Position numbers and translations under genes: made by a program | The notes under the pieces: generated by a model | Seen by the model: the letters and a program-made list of their open reading frames with translations, nothing else | What the model was told of the DNA's origin: nothing | Databases searched by the model: none | Assembly (NCBI GenBank): GCA_017630155.1 | Contig: JAGBVU010000003.1 | Location: 1 to 64,000 of the forward strand | DNA length: 64,000 bases | Reading direction: 5' to 3' | Source: Bacteroidales bacterium | GTDB taxonomy: Bacteria; Bacteroidota; Bacteroidia; Bacteroidales; UBA932 | Shown here: one piece after another, positions 52,865 through 63,224 of the stretch | Layout of the letters: each line of letters begins with the position of its first letter | Numbering within the stretch: position 1 is the stretch's first letter

Positions 52865-53998
52865 CTATCTGGCAAGTTTTAGTACCTCGTCGGCAATGTC
52901 GCTTGATGCGTTTGGCTTGGCCAATGCGAGGATGTTTTTCTCCAATTCCTTTATTTTTTCTTTGTCAAAGACAATCCTTTCCACCTCGTCCATAAGTCTC
53001 TCCTGAGCCTCAGAGTCTTTGATCAGGATGGCTGCCCCTTTATTTACAAGTGCCATAGCATTGTGGGTCTGGTGATCTTCTGCCACCACTGGTGATGGGA
53101 CGAAGATTGGGGCCTTGCCTGCTGCGCAAAGTTCAGAGATGGTGCCTGCACCGGCGCGTGATACGATAAGGTCGCACGCTGCGTATGCAAGGTCCATCCT
53201 GCTTATAAAGTCACAGTTGAGGATATTGCCCCAACGGCGTGTGTTTTCTCCCGATTCTGCCCCTTCAAGGCCATCGAAGAATGTCTTTATCCCAGCTGCG
53301 TACCCTTTTCCACTCTGCCAGATGATTTGGTATTTTGCGTTATTCCCCTTCTGGGCAATCCAATTTTTCATTGTCTCATTGAGTGTGCGGCAACCGAGGC
53401 TCCCGCCCACAACAAGTACTGTGGGGAGTTCAGGGTTGAGACCGAAGAATTTGTATGCCTCCTCTCTCTGGGCCTCTGTGGCGGGGGCAATCTCTTTGCG
53501 GATAGGGTTTCCAGTGAGGATAATTCTCTCTGCAGGGAAAAATCTCTCCATCCCTTCGTATGCTGTGCAGATAGTCCTTGCCCTTTTTGAGAGGATCTTG
53601 TTCGTGAGCCCTGCATATGAGTTCTGCTCCTGGAGCAATGTGGGTATCCCTTTGCGTGATGCACACCACAACAGAGGGGCGCTGGCATATCCACCTACAC
53701 CCACAGCCACATCGGGCTTGAACTCTTTGATAATCTTGGCAGCCATCCTGATGCTTTTGATCACCTTGAATGGGAGGGCCAGATTAGAGAGGGTCAATGA
53801 CCTTTGCAGACCTGCTACCGGCAGACCTTTGATGGGGTATCCGGCTGCTGGCACCCTCTCCATCTCCATTTTGCCGATGGCACCCACAAACAGGATCTCA
53901 ATGGCCGGATCCTTCTCCTTTAGTGCGTTTGCTATGGATATTGCAGGGAAGATGTGACCTCCTGTCCCACCTCCGCTTATGATGATACGTTTACTCAT
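52865..53998 (-). CDS. murG: UDP-GlcNAc:lipid I N-acetylglucosaminyltransferase
   Basis: It forms lipid II at the inner face of the membrane. 377 residues, GGGTGGHIFPAISIA (residues 9-23), VGVGGYASAPLLW, then LVVGGSLGCRTLNE and the donor loop SRAGAGTISELCAAGKAPIFVP. The motifs are complete. It overlaps ftsW by 8 bases. Confidence 0.96.
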   Translation of the reverse strand: MSKRIIISGGGTGGHIFPAISIANALKEKDPAIEILFVGAIGKMEMERVPAAGYPIKGLPVAGLQRSLTLSNLALPFKVIKSIRMAAKIIKEFKPDVAVGVGGYASAPLLWCASRKGIPTLLQEQNSYAGLTNKILSKRARTICTAYEGMERFFPAERIILTGNPIRKEIAPATEAQREEAYKFFGLNPELPTVLVVGGSLGCRTLNETMKNWIAQKGNNAKYQIIWQSGKGYAAGIKTFFDGLEGAESGENTRRWGNILNCDFISRMDLAYAACDLIVSRAGAGTISELCAAGKAPIFVPSPVVAEDHQTHNAMALVNKGAAILIKDSEAQERLMDEVERIVFDKEKIKELEKNILALAKPNASSDIADEVLKLAR

Positions 53999-55169
53999 TT
54001 TTTACAGTCTCCTTATCTTCATATTTTATCTCTATGGTCCTGTTGACCGAGAGGATGATGCCAAATGCACAACTCATAATCACGTATGAGGTACCTCCCA
54101 AGCTGACAAGTGGGAGGGTCTGTCCGGTTACTGGGAATATCCCTACGTTTACCAGGATGTGGATGAAGGCCTGAAGTGTTATCAGGAAGCCCAACCCAAG
54201 AACCATTATGGTGGTGTCTGTCCTGCTGCACGATCGGGCGATGGCAATGCACCGGGAGAAAAACCACAGATAGAGGAGTATTACGGCCATACCGCCCATC
54301 AGCCCCATCTCCTCCACAATCAGGGCAAATATAAAGTCAGAGTAGGGGTGGGGCAAAGTGTCCTTTTTCAGGCTATTGCCTGGCCCCCTTCCAAAGAATC
54401 CTCCAAGCTGTATCGCCTCTTTGGCCTGATCGCTCTGTAAATTCTTGTCTTTGTGATTTTTCAGTTCTTCGGCTGTCATAGCGGAGAGATCCTCTTTTAC
54501 AAAGAATCTCTCAATCCTCGCTGTGAATGTCTCGATTCTGTTGAATTCGCCGGTCAGTTTGTTTATCGTGAAGATGATGGTGACGGCTACTGCGGCAATT
54601 CCTATTGTGTACCATATGTATCTCCATTTGATCCCGGCACAGATCAGGATGACAAATGCTGTGAGACATATAATCAATGTGGCTGACACACTTCCGTAGA
54701 GGCTTAAGACGCAGGTTATCCCCAATGGGGCAAGTATCCAGATGGCGTATGCCTTGAAGGTTTTGATACTCTTGGCTTCAAGGATGCGGGCCAGATAGAG
54801 GACTACTGCAATTTTTGCAAGTTCGGATGGCTGGAACGTTATTTTCCATATTTTAATCCATCTGATACCCTCATTGAGCTCTTGCCCCCCCCAAATCACA
54901 TATCCCAGACAGCCTACAGCTATAGCGAATATCGGCAAGGAGAGGAGTCTATATCCCTTTAATGGGAATATGTAGCAGGCAAGGAGAAATGCGAAGCCGA
55001 TTATTACAAAGACGGACTGTTTGAGAAGGTATGCAGATGTGGTGGTGTCGTTCTTATAGGCCAGCGCACTTGACGATGAGTAGACAGCGACAATGGAGAT
55101 CATGGCAAGTAGCAATACTACAAGCCAGATTATAGGGTCTCCGTGAAGCTTTCTGAATCTCTTTGCCAT
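53991..55169 (-). CDS. ftsW: SEDS-family peptidoglycan glycosyltransferase FtsW
   Basis: A lipid II polymerase of the divisome. 392 residues with about ten hydrophobic segments. It has the family's WIKIWKITFQPSELAKIAVVLYLAR (SEDS signature with catalytic-region PSE), LGGFFGRGPGNSLKKDTLPHPYSDFIFALIVEEMG and PLVSLGGTSYVIM. FtsW is chosen over RodA because of its place between murD and murG and next to ftsI. It overlaps murG by 8 bases. Confidence 0.95.
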   Translation of the reverse strand: MAKRFRKLHGDPIIWLVVLLLAMISIVAVYSSSSALAYKNDTTTSAYLLKQSVFVIIGFAFLLACYIFPLKGYRLLSLPIFAIAVGCLGYVIWGGQELNEGIRWIKIWKITFQPSELAKIAVVLYLARILEAKSIKTFKAYAIWILAPLGITCVLSLYGSVSATLIICLTAFVILICAGIKWRYIWYTIGIAAVAVTIIFTINKLTGEFNRIETFTARIERFFVKEDLSAMTAEELKNHKDKNLQSDQAKEAIQLGGFFGRGPGNSLKKDTLPHPYSDFIFALIVEEMGLMGGMAVILLYLWFFSRCIAIARSCSRTDTTIMVLGLGFLITLQAFIHILVNVGIFPVTGQTLPLVSLGGTSYVIMSCAFGIILSVNRTIEIKYEDKETVKNE

Positions 55170-55172
55170 ATA

Positions 55173-56507
55173 CTATAGTTCTCTTACTGCATTTTTGAAT
55201 TGTCTGCCACGATCTTCGTAGCTTTTGAACAGGTCGAAGCTTGCACAGCAGGGTGACAATAGCACTATGTCACCTGGCTCTGCAAGTGAGTATGCTTTCT
55301 CAACAGCCTCTTTGGCCGATGAGGCATCCACTACTGTATCTATCATACCATCGAAGCACTCGTGGAGTTTCCTGTTGTCAACACCCATACATACCAGAGC
55401 TTTCACTTTGTCTTTCACAAGGTCATAAAGGGGTTCGTAGTCATTCCCTTTGTCCTTACCACCTGCGATCCACACCACGGGGCGGTCCATGCTCTCAAGT
55501 GCATACCAGGTAGAATTGACATTGGTGGCCTTCGAGTCGTTGATGAAGAGGATATCTTTTATGGACAGAACTTTTTCAAGTCTGTGCTCCACCGCTTTAA
55601 ATGAGGCGAGGCTCTCCCTGATTACCTCATTGGTGATCTTCATTATCTTACCGGTGATGGCGGCAGCCAATGAGTTGTAGATATTGTGCTTGCCAGGCAA
55701 TGAAAGCTCGGCTAGAGGCATGGTGTATGTGCTGTCATCACATTTTACCACCATCATGTCGTTTTCCACATAACCACCCTGTTCCACTTTGCGGTTCTGG
55801 GTGAAAGGGAACATTTTGGCTTTGGTCACCACTTTGCTGAGGTGACCCACTGTGATGTCATCATCTTCACAGAATATGAAGCAGTCGTCCTGGGACATAT
55901 TCTGGGTAATTCTGAATTTTGCCTTGACGTAGTTCTCCATCTTGTGGTCATACCTGTCAAGATGGTCGGGTGTGATGTTGAGGAGGATAGCGATATCTGC
56001 CCTGAAGTCGTACATCCCGTCGAGCTGGAAACTGCTCAATTCGAGCACATAGATGTCGTAATCGCAGGTGGCCACCTGATATGCGTAGCTTGCACCTATA
56101 TTGCCCCCAAGACCTACATTGAGCCCGGCATTTTTCAGCAGGTAATAGATGATGGATGTCGTGGTAGTCTTTCCATTGGAGCCTGTGATGCATATCTTTT
56201 TGGCACGGTCATATCTCCCGCCGAACTCTATCTCAGAGATTACAGGGATCCCCTGGTTGAGGATGGACTGTATCACAGGGATAGTATCGGGTATGCCGGG
56301 GCTTTTTATAACCTCGTCAGCATTAAGGATTTTCTCCATAGTGTGCCCCCCCTCTTCATAAGGGATGTCATATTTTGCCAATGTCTCTTTCTCCTTTTCA
56401 CCTATGGTGCTATTGTCCGATAGGAAGGTGTCGTGACCTTTGACTTTTGCGAGGACAGCTGCTCCTATGCCGCTTTCTCCTCCTCCAAGTACCACTATTC
56501 TGCTCAT
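55173..56507 (-). CDS. murD: UDP-N-acetylmuramoyl-L-alanine--D-glutamate ligase
   Basis: It adds D-glutamate to UDP-MurNAc-Ala. 444 residues, GGGESGIGAAVLAK near the start, ITGSNGKTTTTSIIYYLL (ATP loop, near 113), LELSSFQLDG and DSKATNVNSTWYAL. Full length. 3 bases separate it from ftsW. Confidence 0.96.
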   Translation of the reverse strand: MSRIVVLGGGESGIGAAVLAKVKGHDTFLSDNSTIGEKEKETLAKYDIPYEEGGHTMEKILNADEVIKSPGIPDTIPVIQSILNQGIPVISEIEFGGRYDRAKKICITGSNGKTTTTSIIYYLLKNAGLNVGLGGNIGASYAYQVATCDYDIYVLELSSFQLDGMYDFRADIAILLNITPDHLDRYDHKMENYVKAKFRITQNMSQDDCFIFCEDDDITVGHLSKVVTKAKMFPFTQNRKVEQGGYVENDMMVVKCDDSTYTMPLAELSLPGKHNIYNSLAAAITGKIMKITNEVIRESLASFKAVEHRLEKVLSIKDILFINDSKATNVNSTWYALESMDRPVVWIAGGKDKGNDYEPLYDLVKDKVKALVCMGVDNRKLHECFDGMIDTVVDASSAKEAVEKAYSLAEPGDIVLLSPCCASFDLFKSYEDRGRQFKNAVREL

Positions 56508-56517
56508 CTTTATATTG

Positions 56518-57783
56518 TTATCTGATCTTCAATGTTACTATTGTAATTACTGCGAGCATTATGGCTACAAGCCAGAATCTCATAACTATCTTTGCTTCAG
56601 GTATAGCTTTTACCGGTCTCTGAATCAAGGCTGGGATCCCCTCTTTCTGGTAGTGGTGGTGCAGGGGAGACATCTTGAAAATTCTCCTCCCTTCCCCGTA
56701 TTTCTTTTTGGTGTATTTGAAATATGCCCTCTGCATAATTACAGAGAGGCTCTCGACGAAGAAGATACCACATAGGATAGGGATAAGGAGCTCTTTTCTT
56801 ATCACAATGGCAGCTACCGCAATGATACCTCCGAGGGCCAGACTACCGGTGTCACCCATAAATATCTGGGCAGGGAATGAGTTGTACCACAGGAATCCTA
56901 GAAGGGCACCTATGAGGGCAGCCATAAATACCACCACCTCACCTGTGTTTGGCAGGTACATTATGTTGAGGTAGTCGGAGTATATTATGTTGCCGGAGAG
57001 GTATGCGAGGATACCAAGGGTGGCACCCACAATGGCAGATACCCCAGTGGCCAGACCATCCATGCCGTCTGTCAGGTTTGTTCCGTTGGATACTGCAGTT
57101 ATTACAAAAATGATTACAATCACATATATTATCCAGCCCAGGATATCCTTTACCCTTCCGCTACCTGGTGCCAGCCATTTGTAGTCAAATTCGTTCTCCT
57201 TTACAAATGGGATGGTGGTTTTGGTGCTCTTGTGGTCAGGGCTGTATGCTGCACCTGTACTCTCTTCTATCTGTGCTATCTCCTCTTTTGAAGGGACACC
57301 CTTCTCGTGTACAACCACCTGGTCACTGAAGCATAGGACAAGGCCGACAATCAGACCCAGTGATACCTGGCCGAAGATTTTGTATTTGCCTGGCATACCC
57401 TCCTTGTTCTTCTTGAATACCTTGATGTAGTCATCCATAAAGCCTACGATGCCCAGCCAGATGGTGGAGATAATCAGTAGGATGACATAGATATTTGTCA
57501 AATCGCAGAACAATAGGGTAGGGACAAGTATTGATATAAGGATTATTATACCACCCATGGTAGGGGTACCCTTCTTGGCAAGCTGCCCTTCAAGACCAAG
57601 GTCGCGGATCTCCTCGCCGATCTGTTTTTTCTGCAGAATGCGGATGATACGCTTGCCGATGAAGATAGTGGTGATAATCGCTATCATGCTGGCAATAAGG
57701 GCCCTGAAGGTGAGGTACTGGACAAGTCCGTCACCAGGGAAGGATGATATTGTCTTTAGATATTCAAATAGATGGTATAGCAT
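56518..57783 (-). CDS. mraY: Phospho-N-acetylmuramoyl-pentapeptide transferase
   Basis: It makes lipid I on undecaprenyl phosphate. 421 residues, long for the family (about 360) because of an extracytoplasmic or loop insertion near residues 145-200 ([20 protein letters not shown]). This insertion is a Bacteroidota feature. It has [55 protein letters not shown] and [12 protein letters not shown]. Multiple transmembrane helices. The motifs required for Mg binding (DD, D) are present. Confidence 0.96.
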   Translation of the reverse strand: MLYHLFEYLKTISSFPGDGLVQYLTFRALIASMIAIITTIFIGKRIIRILQKKQIGEEIRDLGLEGQLAKKGTPTMGGIIILISILVPTLLFCDLTNIYVILLIISTIWLGIVGFMDDYIKVFKKNKEGMPGKYKIFGQVSLGLIVGLVLCFSDQVVVHEKGVPSKEEIAQIEESTGAAYSPDHKSTKTTIPFVKENEFDYKWLAPGSGRVKDILGWIIYVIVIIFVITAVSNGTNLTDGMDGLATGVSAIVGATLGILAYLSGNIIYSDYLNIMYLPNTGEVVVFMAALIGALLGFLWYNSFPAQIFMGDTGSLALGGIIAVAAIVIRKELLIPILCGIFFVESLSVIMQRAYFKYTKKKYGEGRRIFKMSPLHHHYQKEGIPALIQRPVKAIPEAKIVMRFWLVAIMLAVITIVTLKIR

Positions 57784-57797
57784 ATTCTAATGTTTTT

Positions 57798-59264
57798 CTA
57801 TTGTTGCTGTTCGTTAAAAAATTCCCTTATCACCTCTTTGTCGTCAAAGTGGTGTTTTACCCCTTTTATTATCTGGTAATCCTCGTGCCCTTTTCCGGCT
57901 ACAAGCACTATTGAGCCTACATTTGCTGTCATAAGGGCTGTGCGGATTCCCTCTTTTCTGTCGGTGATGCATAGGGATTTGCCCCTCCCTGCTGCGGTAA
58001 GCCCCCCCTTTATCTCTCTGATGATGCCATCGGGGTCTTCCGATCTGGGGTTGTCTGAGGTGATGACAATCCTATCGGCATATTTCTCTGCAATCTCTCC
58101 CATTTCTGGACGTTTTGTGGCATCTCTGTCACCTCCGCAGCCGAATACACATACCAGAGGGTTGCCTGCAGCAATATCTTTAAGTGTCTTGAGGACATTC
58201 TCAAGTGCGTCTGGTGTGTGGGCGTAATCCACCACTGCGGTGATCTCCCTCGGCCCCTTGATATATTCAAGTCTTCCAGAGACTGAGCTCAGCCCACTGA
58301 TGTGTGTAAGGACCTCTTCCTTTTTCGCCCCCAGTAGGATTGCGGCACCATATACTGCTATAAGGTTGTGTGCATTGTGGGTCCCGATGAATCTGGTCCA
58401 AACATCCTGTCCATCCATGTTCAGGAGAGATCCCTCAATGCTCTTCTCCATGATCTTCACCTTGAAATCTGCTGCGTCTCGGAGTGAGTATGTACGGATG
58501 TCTGCTTTTGTGTTCTGTACCATCACTTTACCATTTTTGTCATCGGTGTTGACAAGGGCAAAGGCATCTTTAGGAAGTGTGTCGAAGAGTTTCTTCTTGC
58601 ATCTGAGATACTCTGCAAAGGTATGATGGTAGTCAAGATGGTCGTGTGTGAGATTGGTGAATATGGCTCCACGGAATTTGAGTCCGGCGACCCTCTCCTG
58701 GTCAAGTGCATGTGAACTAACCTCCATAAAGCAGTATTCGCACCCTCTGTCGGCCATTTGGGCGAGAAGTGAATTGATAGATATGGGGTCAGATGTGGTG
58801 TTTACAGTGGGGTAAACATCGTTCTCTATGTAGTTTGCAATTGTGGAGAGTAGTCCGCAGCCGTAGCCAAGCGATGTGAAAAGCTGGTAGAGGAGGGTGG
58901 CGATTGTGGTCTTGCCGTTTGTGCCTGTTACACCCACAAGGTTGATTTTGCTGCTAGGATGTCCGTAGAAATTGTCTGCGATAATCGCAGCAGCCATTCT
59001 GGAGTTCTCTACCTTTATCGCTGTGATATCGCTGGCGGAGAGCTCCACGTCATATTCGGAGTCATCATAGACAACAGCGCAGGCGCCTGATCCGATAGCT
59101 TTGGATATATATTTGTGACCATCATTGTCTATCCCCCTGATAGCTATGAACAGGCTCCCTTCAGAAACCTTCCTGGAGTCGATGCAAATGGAGGTGATAA
59201 CGGTCTCCTTTTTGTTGAGGATACCTGTTACCTTTACGTTCTCTATGATTTGTCCTAAATTCAT
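57798..59264 (-). CDS. murE: UDP-MurNAc-tripeptide synthetase (diaminopimelate-adding)
   Basis: It adds the third stem-peptide residue. 488 residues, VTGTNGKTTIATLLYQLF (near 113), EVSSHALDQERV, and the substrate motif DNPRSEDPDGII near residue 400. DNPR is diagnostic of the meso-diaminopimelate enzymes, so the cell wall carries meso-DAP. Starts 4 bases after the ftsI stop. Confidence 0.96.
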   Translation of the reverse strand: MNLGQIIENVKVTGILNKKETVITSICIDSRKVSEGSLFIAIRGIDNDGHKYISKAIGSGACAVVYDDSEYDVELSASDITAIKVENSRMAAAIIADNFYGHPSSKINLVGVTGTNGKTTIATLLYQLFTSLGYGCGLLSTIANYIENDVYPTVNTTSDPISINSLLAQMADRGCEYCFMEVSSHALDQERVAGLKFRGAIFTNLTHDHLDYHHTFAEYLRCKKKLFDTLPKDAFALVNTDDKNGKVMVQNTKADIRTYSLRDAADFKVKIMEKSIEGSLLNMDGQDVWTRFIGTHNAHNLIAVYGAAILLGAKKEEVLTHISGLSSVSGRLEYIKGPREITAVVDYAHTPDALENVLKTLKDIAAGNPLVCVFGCGGDRDATKRPEMGEIAEKYADRIVITSDNPRSEDPDGIIREIKGGLTAAGRGKSLCITDRKEGIRTALMTANVGSIVLVAGKGHEDYQIIKGVKHHFDDKEVIREFFNEQQQ

Positions 59265-59268
59265 AATC

Positions 59269-61404
59269 CTATCTTGTCTCTTTTAATGTCAATTTGACCG
59301 GCGCCCCGAATTTTACAGTGTCTCCGGGTTGGGGGGTCATTTCACCGACCCGTCCTCTCCCTTCGAAGGTGACGTTGTACCCCTCGTTCTCCAGGATGTA
59401 GAGGGCATCCTTAAGTCCGAGCCCCCTTACATCAGGGACTAAACCGGATTCTATCTTCATCCTCTTGGCCTCTATCCTGTTGTCCTTGCTTGTTATGGTT
59501 ATCCACCCCTCTTTTGGAATGTTCCCTGTCTCCCCCTTGAGTGGTAGGGCTTTGAGAGAGGTATTTACCTCTGAGGCGAGTCCACCTGCGATAACGGGGT
59601 GGTCGTGGGGTTTTACCCCTTTAGCCTTTACAGGTGCTTCCCATTCGGGATGGGTGGTGTATATGTGGTCCGATATCTGTTTGAAGATTGGGGTGGCCCA
59701 TGTACCTCCGTAGAAGTTCTGTCTGGTTTTTGCAGAGTAGAGGACCACTATGCAGGAGTATTTGGGCTTGTCTGATGGGAAGAATCCTGCAAATGATGCC
59801 TGGTGTCTTCTGTATCCGTTTGCGTCCACATATCTGCCGTTGGTAGCAATCTGTGCTGTTCCTGTCTTGCCTGAGAACTCATATCTGGGATCGTTGTATC
59901 TCGATGCGGTTCCCTTCTCTACCACGTGCCTTAGGGCCTTTTTTACCTGAGTTACTGTATTCTTTGAGCATATTGCTCCGCTGATTACCTGGGGTTTGAA
60001 TCCCTCTTTGATCACGCCATCCTGCTCGTAGCTCTCTATAAAATAGGGTTTCATCATCTTACCGTCGTTTGCTATGGCATTGTAGAAGGTGAGTGTGTGA
60101 AGCGGAGTGATGAGCATACCATAACCTATTGCCATCATGGGGAGTGATACTTTGGACCACATCTTTGTGTCGTTAGGGGTGTATATGGTGGAGTAACCTT
60201 CACCTTCCAGCTCGAGATTGAATTTCTCTCCGATCTTCATATTTGTGATTCTGGAGACAAATGTCATCTCATCTTCCATACTCTGTCCGTAGTGCTCTAC
60301 AGCCAGTTTTGCGAAGCATACATTCGATGATTTGCCGAAGGCCTCCTCCACTGTCATCTTTCCATATCCACCTGTTCTGGTGTCTGAGAATCTCACTTTG
60401 TTGTAGAACCACTCTCCGTTTCCTCCGTCAGTAGGGGTGTTGAGGGTTATGTACCCATCCTCAATAAGTGATACGAGTGTGGCGAGTTTGAGGGTTGAGC
60501 CAGGCTCTGTAGCTTCTCCGATGGCATAGTTGTAGCTCTCGTCAAACTTGCCGTTCCCCATCTTTTTCATATTCACAATAGCCCTCACCGCACCGGTAGA
60601 CACCTCCATTACCACAGCTGTGCCACCTTCGAGCAGCTCACTTTTGGCAAGTTGCTCCCTCATAGCCTTCTCTGCTGCCTCCTGTATATCTATGTCAATG
60701 GTGGTGCGGATGTCGTATCCGTCCTGAGCTGGGATAACCTCTTCTCCTGCTACCCTGATGTATTGTCCGCCAAGTTGGCGAATCATATATTGTTTTCCAG
60801 GTGTCCCCTCAAGTTTGTAGTTGAGGCTCTTCTCGATTCCAGCACCTTGGCCGTTGACATTGATGTGTCCAATGGTGCGGGAAGCAAGACTTCCGAATGG
60901 GTGCTCTCTGTTGTTTTTTTGTTCCAGTACGAGCCCACCCCTGAATTTGCCGTACTTCAGGATAGGGAACTCTTTGACCTCTTTCATCTCCAGGTAAGAG
61001 ATTCTCCTGTTTCCTACGAAGATGTGCCTGTCATTGGTCTTTCTTGCTGTGTTGAGCTGCTTTTTGTATTCTTTGGCCGATTTGTTTTTGAATAGTTTTG
61101 CCAAAGAAGATGCCAGACCGTCGATCTCCTGGTCCCAAATGGTGTCGTGGGCGGCAGTGCAGTCCATGCATAAGCGGTATGACTGGGTGGAGATGGCCAG
61201 AGGTCTCCCATCTGTAGCGAGAATGCTCCCCCTTTTTGCCTCCAGTTTTACTGAGTGATAGAGGTCATCTGGCGATATTGCATCCTTGTCAAGATATTGG
61301 ACCTGGACAATACGGAAGACCACCACGAGGGCAATGATGAGCGCCACGTAGTGAATTCTCATAAATTTTGAGACAATCTTCTGTATCTTATCCTTGTCTG
61401 TCAT
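59269..61404 (-). CDS. ftsI: Penicillin-binding protein 3 / FtsI with C-terminal PASTA domain
   Basis: A septal transpeptidase. 711 residues. N-terminal membrane anchor at ~18-34 (HYVALIIALVVVFRIVQV), PBP dimerisation domain, then transpeptidase with S303-T-L-K306, S359-S-N361 and K513-T-G515 motifs all intact. One PASTA domain at about 655-710 (VPDVRGLGLKDALYILENEGYNV). PASTA is absent in E. coli FtsI but usual in Bacteroidota. It directly abuts the ftsL-like gene. Confidence 0.95.
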   Translation of the reverse strand: MTDKDKIQKIVSKFMRIHYVALIIALVVVFRIVQVQYLDKDAISPDDLYHSVKLEAKRGSILATDGRPLAISTQSYRLCMDCTAAHDTIWDQEIDGLASSLAKLFKNKSAKEYKKQLNTARKTNDRHIFVGNRRISYLEMKEVKEFPILKYGKFRGGLVLEQKNNREHPFGSLASRTIGHINVNGQGAGIEKSLNYKLEGTPGKQYMIRQLGGQYIRVAGEEVIPAQDGYDIRTTIDIDIQEAAEKAMREQLAKSELLEGGTAVVMEVSTGAVRAIVNMKKMGNGKFDESYNYAIGEATEPGSTLKLATLVSLIEDGYITLNTPTDGGNGEWFYNKVRFSDTRTGGYGKMTVEEAFGKSSNVCFAKLAVEHYGQSMEDEMTFVSRITNMKIGEKFNLELEGEGYSTIYTPNDTKMWSKVSLPMMAIGYGMLITPLHTLTFYNAIANDGKMMKPYFIESYEQDGVIKEGFKPQVISGAICSKNTVTQVKKALRHVVEKGTASRYNDPRYEFSGKTGTAQIATNGRYVDANGYRRHQASFAGFFPSDKPKYSCIVVLYSAKTRQNFYGGTWATPIFKQISDHIYTTHPEWEAPVKAKGVKPHDHPVIAGGLASEVNTSLKALPLKGETGNIPKEGWITITSKDNRIEAKRMKIESGLVPDVRGLGLKDALYILENEGYNVTFEGRGRVGEMTPQPGDTVKFGAPVKLTLKETR

Positions 61405-61728
61405 CTACTCTTGAGATATTATTACCGGTGGGTATTGTGGGGGTATCAATCTGGAGTTATTCTCTTTCAGTTTTTCCTCCACTGCCCCCCTTTTGCTTAG
61501 CTGGAGGAAAAGTGTGGTCTTGTTTGAGTATTCGTCCCTGAGGTCTTTCAGGATCTCTTCGTTCTTTACTTCTGTCAACATTGTCTCCCTTATCTCGAAG
61601 CGGAATGTGACATAGAGCAAGACCAATACAAAAACATACAGGACAAATTTCCAGTGTTTAATGAGGCCTCCGCCTCTCACCAAAATCTGTCCTCCAAGTA
61701 TGTTTCCTATGAGGGATCCTCTAGCCAT
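61405..61728 (-). CDS. ftsL: FtsL-like small divisome protein
   Basis: A 107-residue bitopic protein with one transmembrane segment at about 25-44 (HWKFVLYVFVLVLLYVTFRFE) and a following helical region with heptad-like leucines (LTEVKNEEILKDLRDEYSNKTTLFLQLSKR), the FtsL arrangement. Identity is from size, topology and position between rsmH and ftsI; sequence conservation of FtsL is poor. Overlaps rsmH by 8 bases. Confidence 0.75.
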   Translation of the reverse strand: MARGSLIGNILGGQILVRGGGLIKHWKFVLYVFVLVLLYVTFRFEIRETMLTEVKNEEILKDLRDEYSNKTTLFLQLSKRGAVEEKLKENNSRLIPPQYPPVIISQE

Positions 61729-62629
61729 CAGTTTTCTCTCCTATCCTTAATTTTGCACTTCTTGCTCTGGTATTCTGGGCTATCTCCAGGTCGGAAGGGA
61801 GTATAGGTTTTTTATTGACACCCCTTATTGTGGAGAGTCTCCTTCCAAAGATGTCCTTCTCTTCGTTGCCGTCAACAGAGCCTGTCTTTATAAAGTTTTT
61901 CACCATCCTGTCCTCCAGGGAGTGGTAGGTGATTATCGATAATCTTCCCCCGGGTTTGAGAGATCTTCCGGCACCTTTAAGGAAGTGCTGGAGGCTCTCC
62001 ATCTCCCCATTGACCTCTATTCTTAGTGCCTGGTATATCTTGGCCAGGAACTTGTGCTCTGCAACAGGGGGGAGCACTTTTTTTATCGCCTCAGCAAGTT
62101 CACCTGTGGTGCTGATGGGGGCATTGCGCCTGGCGTTGCAGATGAGGTTTGCCACCTTTCTGCTGTTGTCCACCTCTCCGTAGAGTTTTAGGAGCTTCGC
62201 AATCTCCTCCTCCTCATATCCGTTGATTATTGACCTGGCATCCCTTTTGGCCTGGGTGTTCATCCTCATATCCAGTGGGGCATCGAACCTGAAAGAGAAA
62301 CCTCTCTCAGAGGTGTCGAACTGGTGTGATGATACACCGAGATCTGCAAGTATTCCGTCTACGCCTTCGAAGCCGTAGTACTGGACGAAGTGGTGAACGT
62401 AGCGGAAGTTGTTGTGTACCACTATTACCCTTTCATCCTGAGGTGCATTTGCCAATGCGTCACTATCTTGGTCAAAGACTATCAGTCTCCCTTTGGGGCC
62501 GAGGTGGGATAGTATCTCCCTTGTGTGACCTCCCCCTCCGAGGGTGGCGTCCACATATACCCCTGACTCTTTGATGTCGAGCCCGGATACACTCTCGTGC
62601 AGTAAAACCGGTGTGTGGTAGGTAGACAT
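61721..62629 (-). CDS. rsmH: 16S rRNA (cytosine-1402 N4) methyltransferase
   Basis: RsmH (MraW) methylates C1402 in the ribosomal P site. 302 residues, YHTPVLLHESVSGLDI, VDATLGGGGHTREIL (SAM-binding loop), DLGVSSHQFDTSERGFSFRFDAPLDMRM and ITYHSLEDRMVKNF, all conserved. It shares one base with the mraZ stop (TAATG). Confidence 0.96.
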   Translation of the reverse strand: MSTYHTPVLLHESVSGLDIKESGVYVDATLGGGGHTREILSHLGPKGRLIVFDQDSDALANAPQDERVIVVHNNFRYVHHFVQYYGFEGVDGILADLGVSSHQFDTSERGFSFRFDAPLDMRMNTQAKRDARSIINGYEEEEIAKLLKLYGEVDNSRKVANLICNARRNAPISTTGELAEAIKKVLPPVAEHKFLAKIYQALRIEVNGEMESLQHFLKGAGRSLKPGGRLSIITYHSLEDRMVKNFIKTGSVDGNEEKDIFGRRLSTIRGVNKKPILPSDLEIAQNTRARSAKLRIGEKTDG

Positions 62630-63072
62630 TATCCTAAAATCTTTTGTGCCAATGCTGAAATATCACTATCCGCCATCTTGCTGGATTCGAACAACTCTTT
62701 GGCCCAAAGCTCTATTTTGTGGTCATTTCCGAAGAAGATGACCTCCTTGTCTACATTGATCCTATCCAATAGATATTTGGGGATGGTAATCCTTCCGAGT
62801 TTTCCATCTGGTTCGATGAGGGCCCTATTGTCCATATAGGCTCTCCAAAATCTGCTGTGCTCCGGATTGAAGAAGTTCAGTCTAGATTTTATCTCTTCGG
62901 ATTGGCGCTCCCACTCTGTGTAGGTGTAGATCGAAAGGCACGATGAAAAGAGGTCCTGCTTCACTACAAAACGGAGCTCTTCATCACCCATAAGTGACTT
63001 GAAGGCAGAGGGAAAGACCAGTCTTCCCTTGTCGTCAACCTTTGCTTTGTATTCACCTATGAATTTTACCAT
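62629..63072 (-). CDS. mraZ: Transcriptional regulator MraZ
   Basis: A DNA-binding protein of the AbrB/SpoVT fold that opens the dcw cluster. 147 residues with two repeats, each bearing a 'D-x-[KG]-x-R' core (DDKGRLVFPSAFK near 17 and EPDGKLGRITIPKYLL near 91). Typical MraZ binds direct repeats upstream of its own gene; I did not see clear GTGG repeats. -7 box 34 bases upstream. Confidence 0.95.
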   Translation of the reverse strand: MVKFIGEYKAKVDDKGRLVFPSAFKSLMGDEELRFVVKQDLFSSCLSIYTYTEWERQSEEIKSRLNFFNPEHSRFWRAYMDNRALIEPDGKLGRITIPKYLLDRINVDKEVIFFGNDHKIELWAKELFESSKMADSDISALAQKILG

Positions 63073-63106
63073 AATTTCACTTGCCTTTTTACCTATTTAG
63101 TGATTG

Positions 63107-63114
63107 CAAATATA
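63107..63114 (-). promoter_or_regulatory. -7 box of the mraZ (dcw) operon
   Basis: The minus strand reads TATATTTG (TAnnTTTG). A TTTG lies about 23 bases upstream on the same strand, slightly beyond the ideal spacing. It would drive the 16.6-kb dcw-gltX unit. Confidence 0.6.
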
Positions 63115-63224
63115 GATATTAATTTTCCATTTCTTTCCAAATCTTTACAAAGTTTTCCACAATTTATTATCAAATTGTCAAAAAATTGGATTACTTTCGT
63201 GACTGAATAAATTGCCCTACCGAT

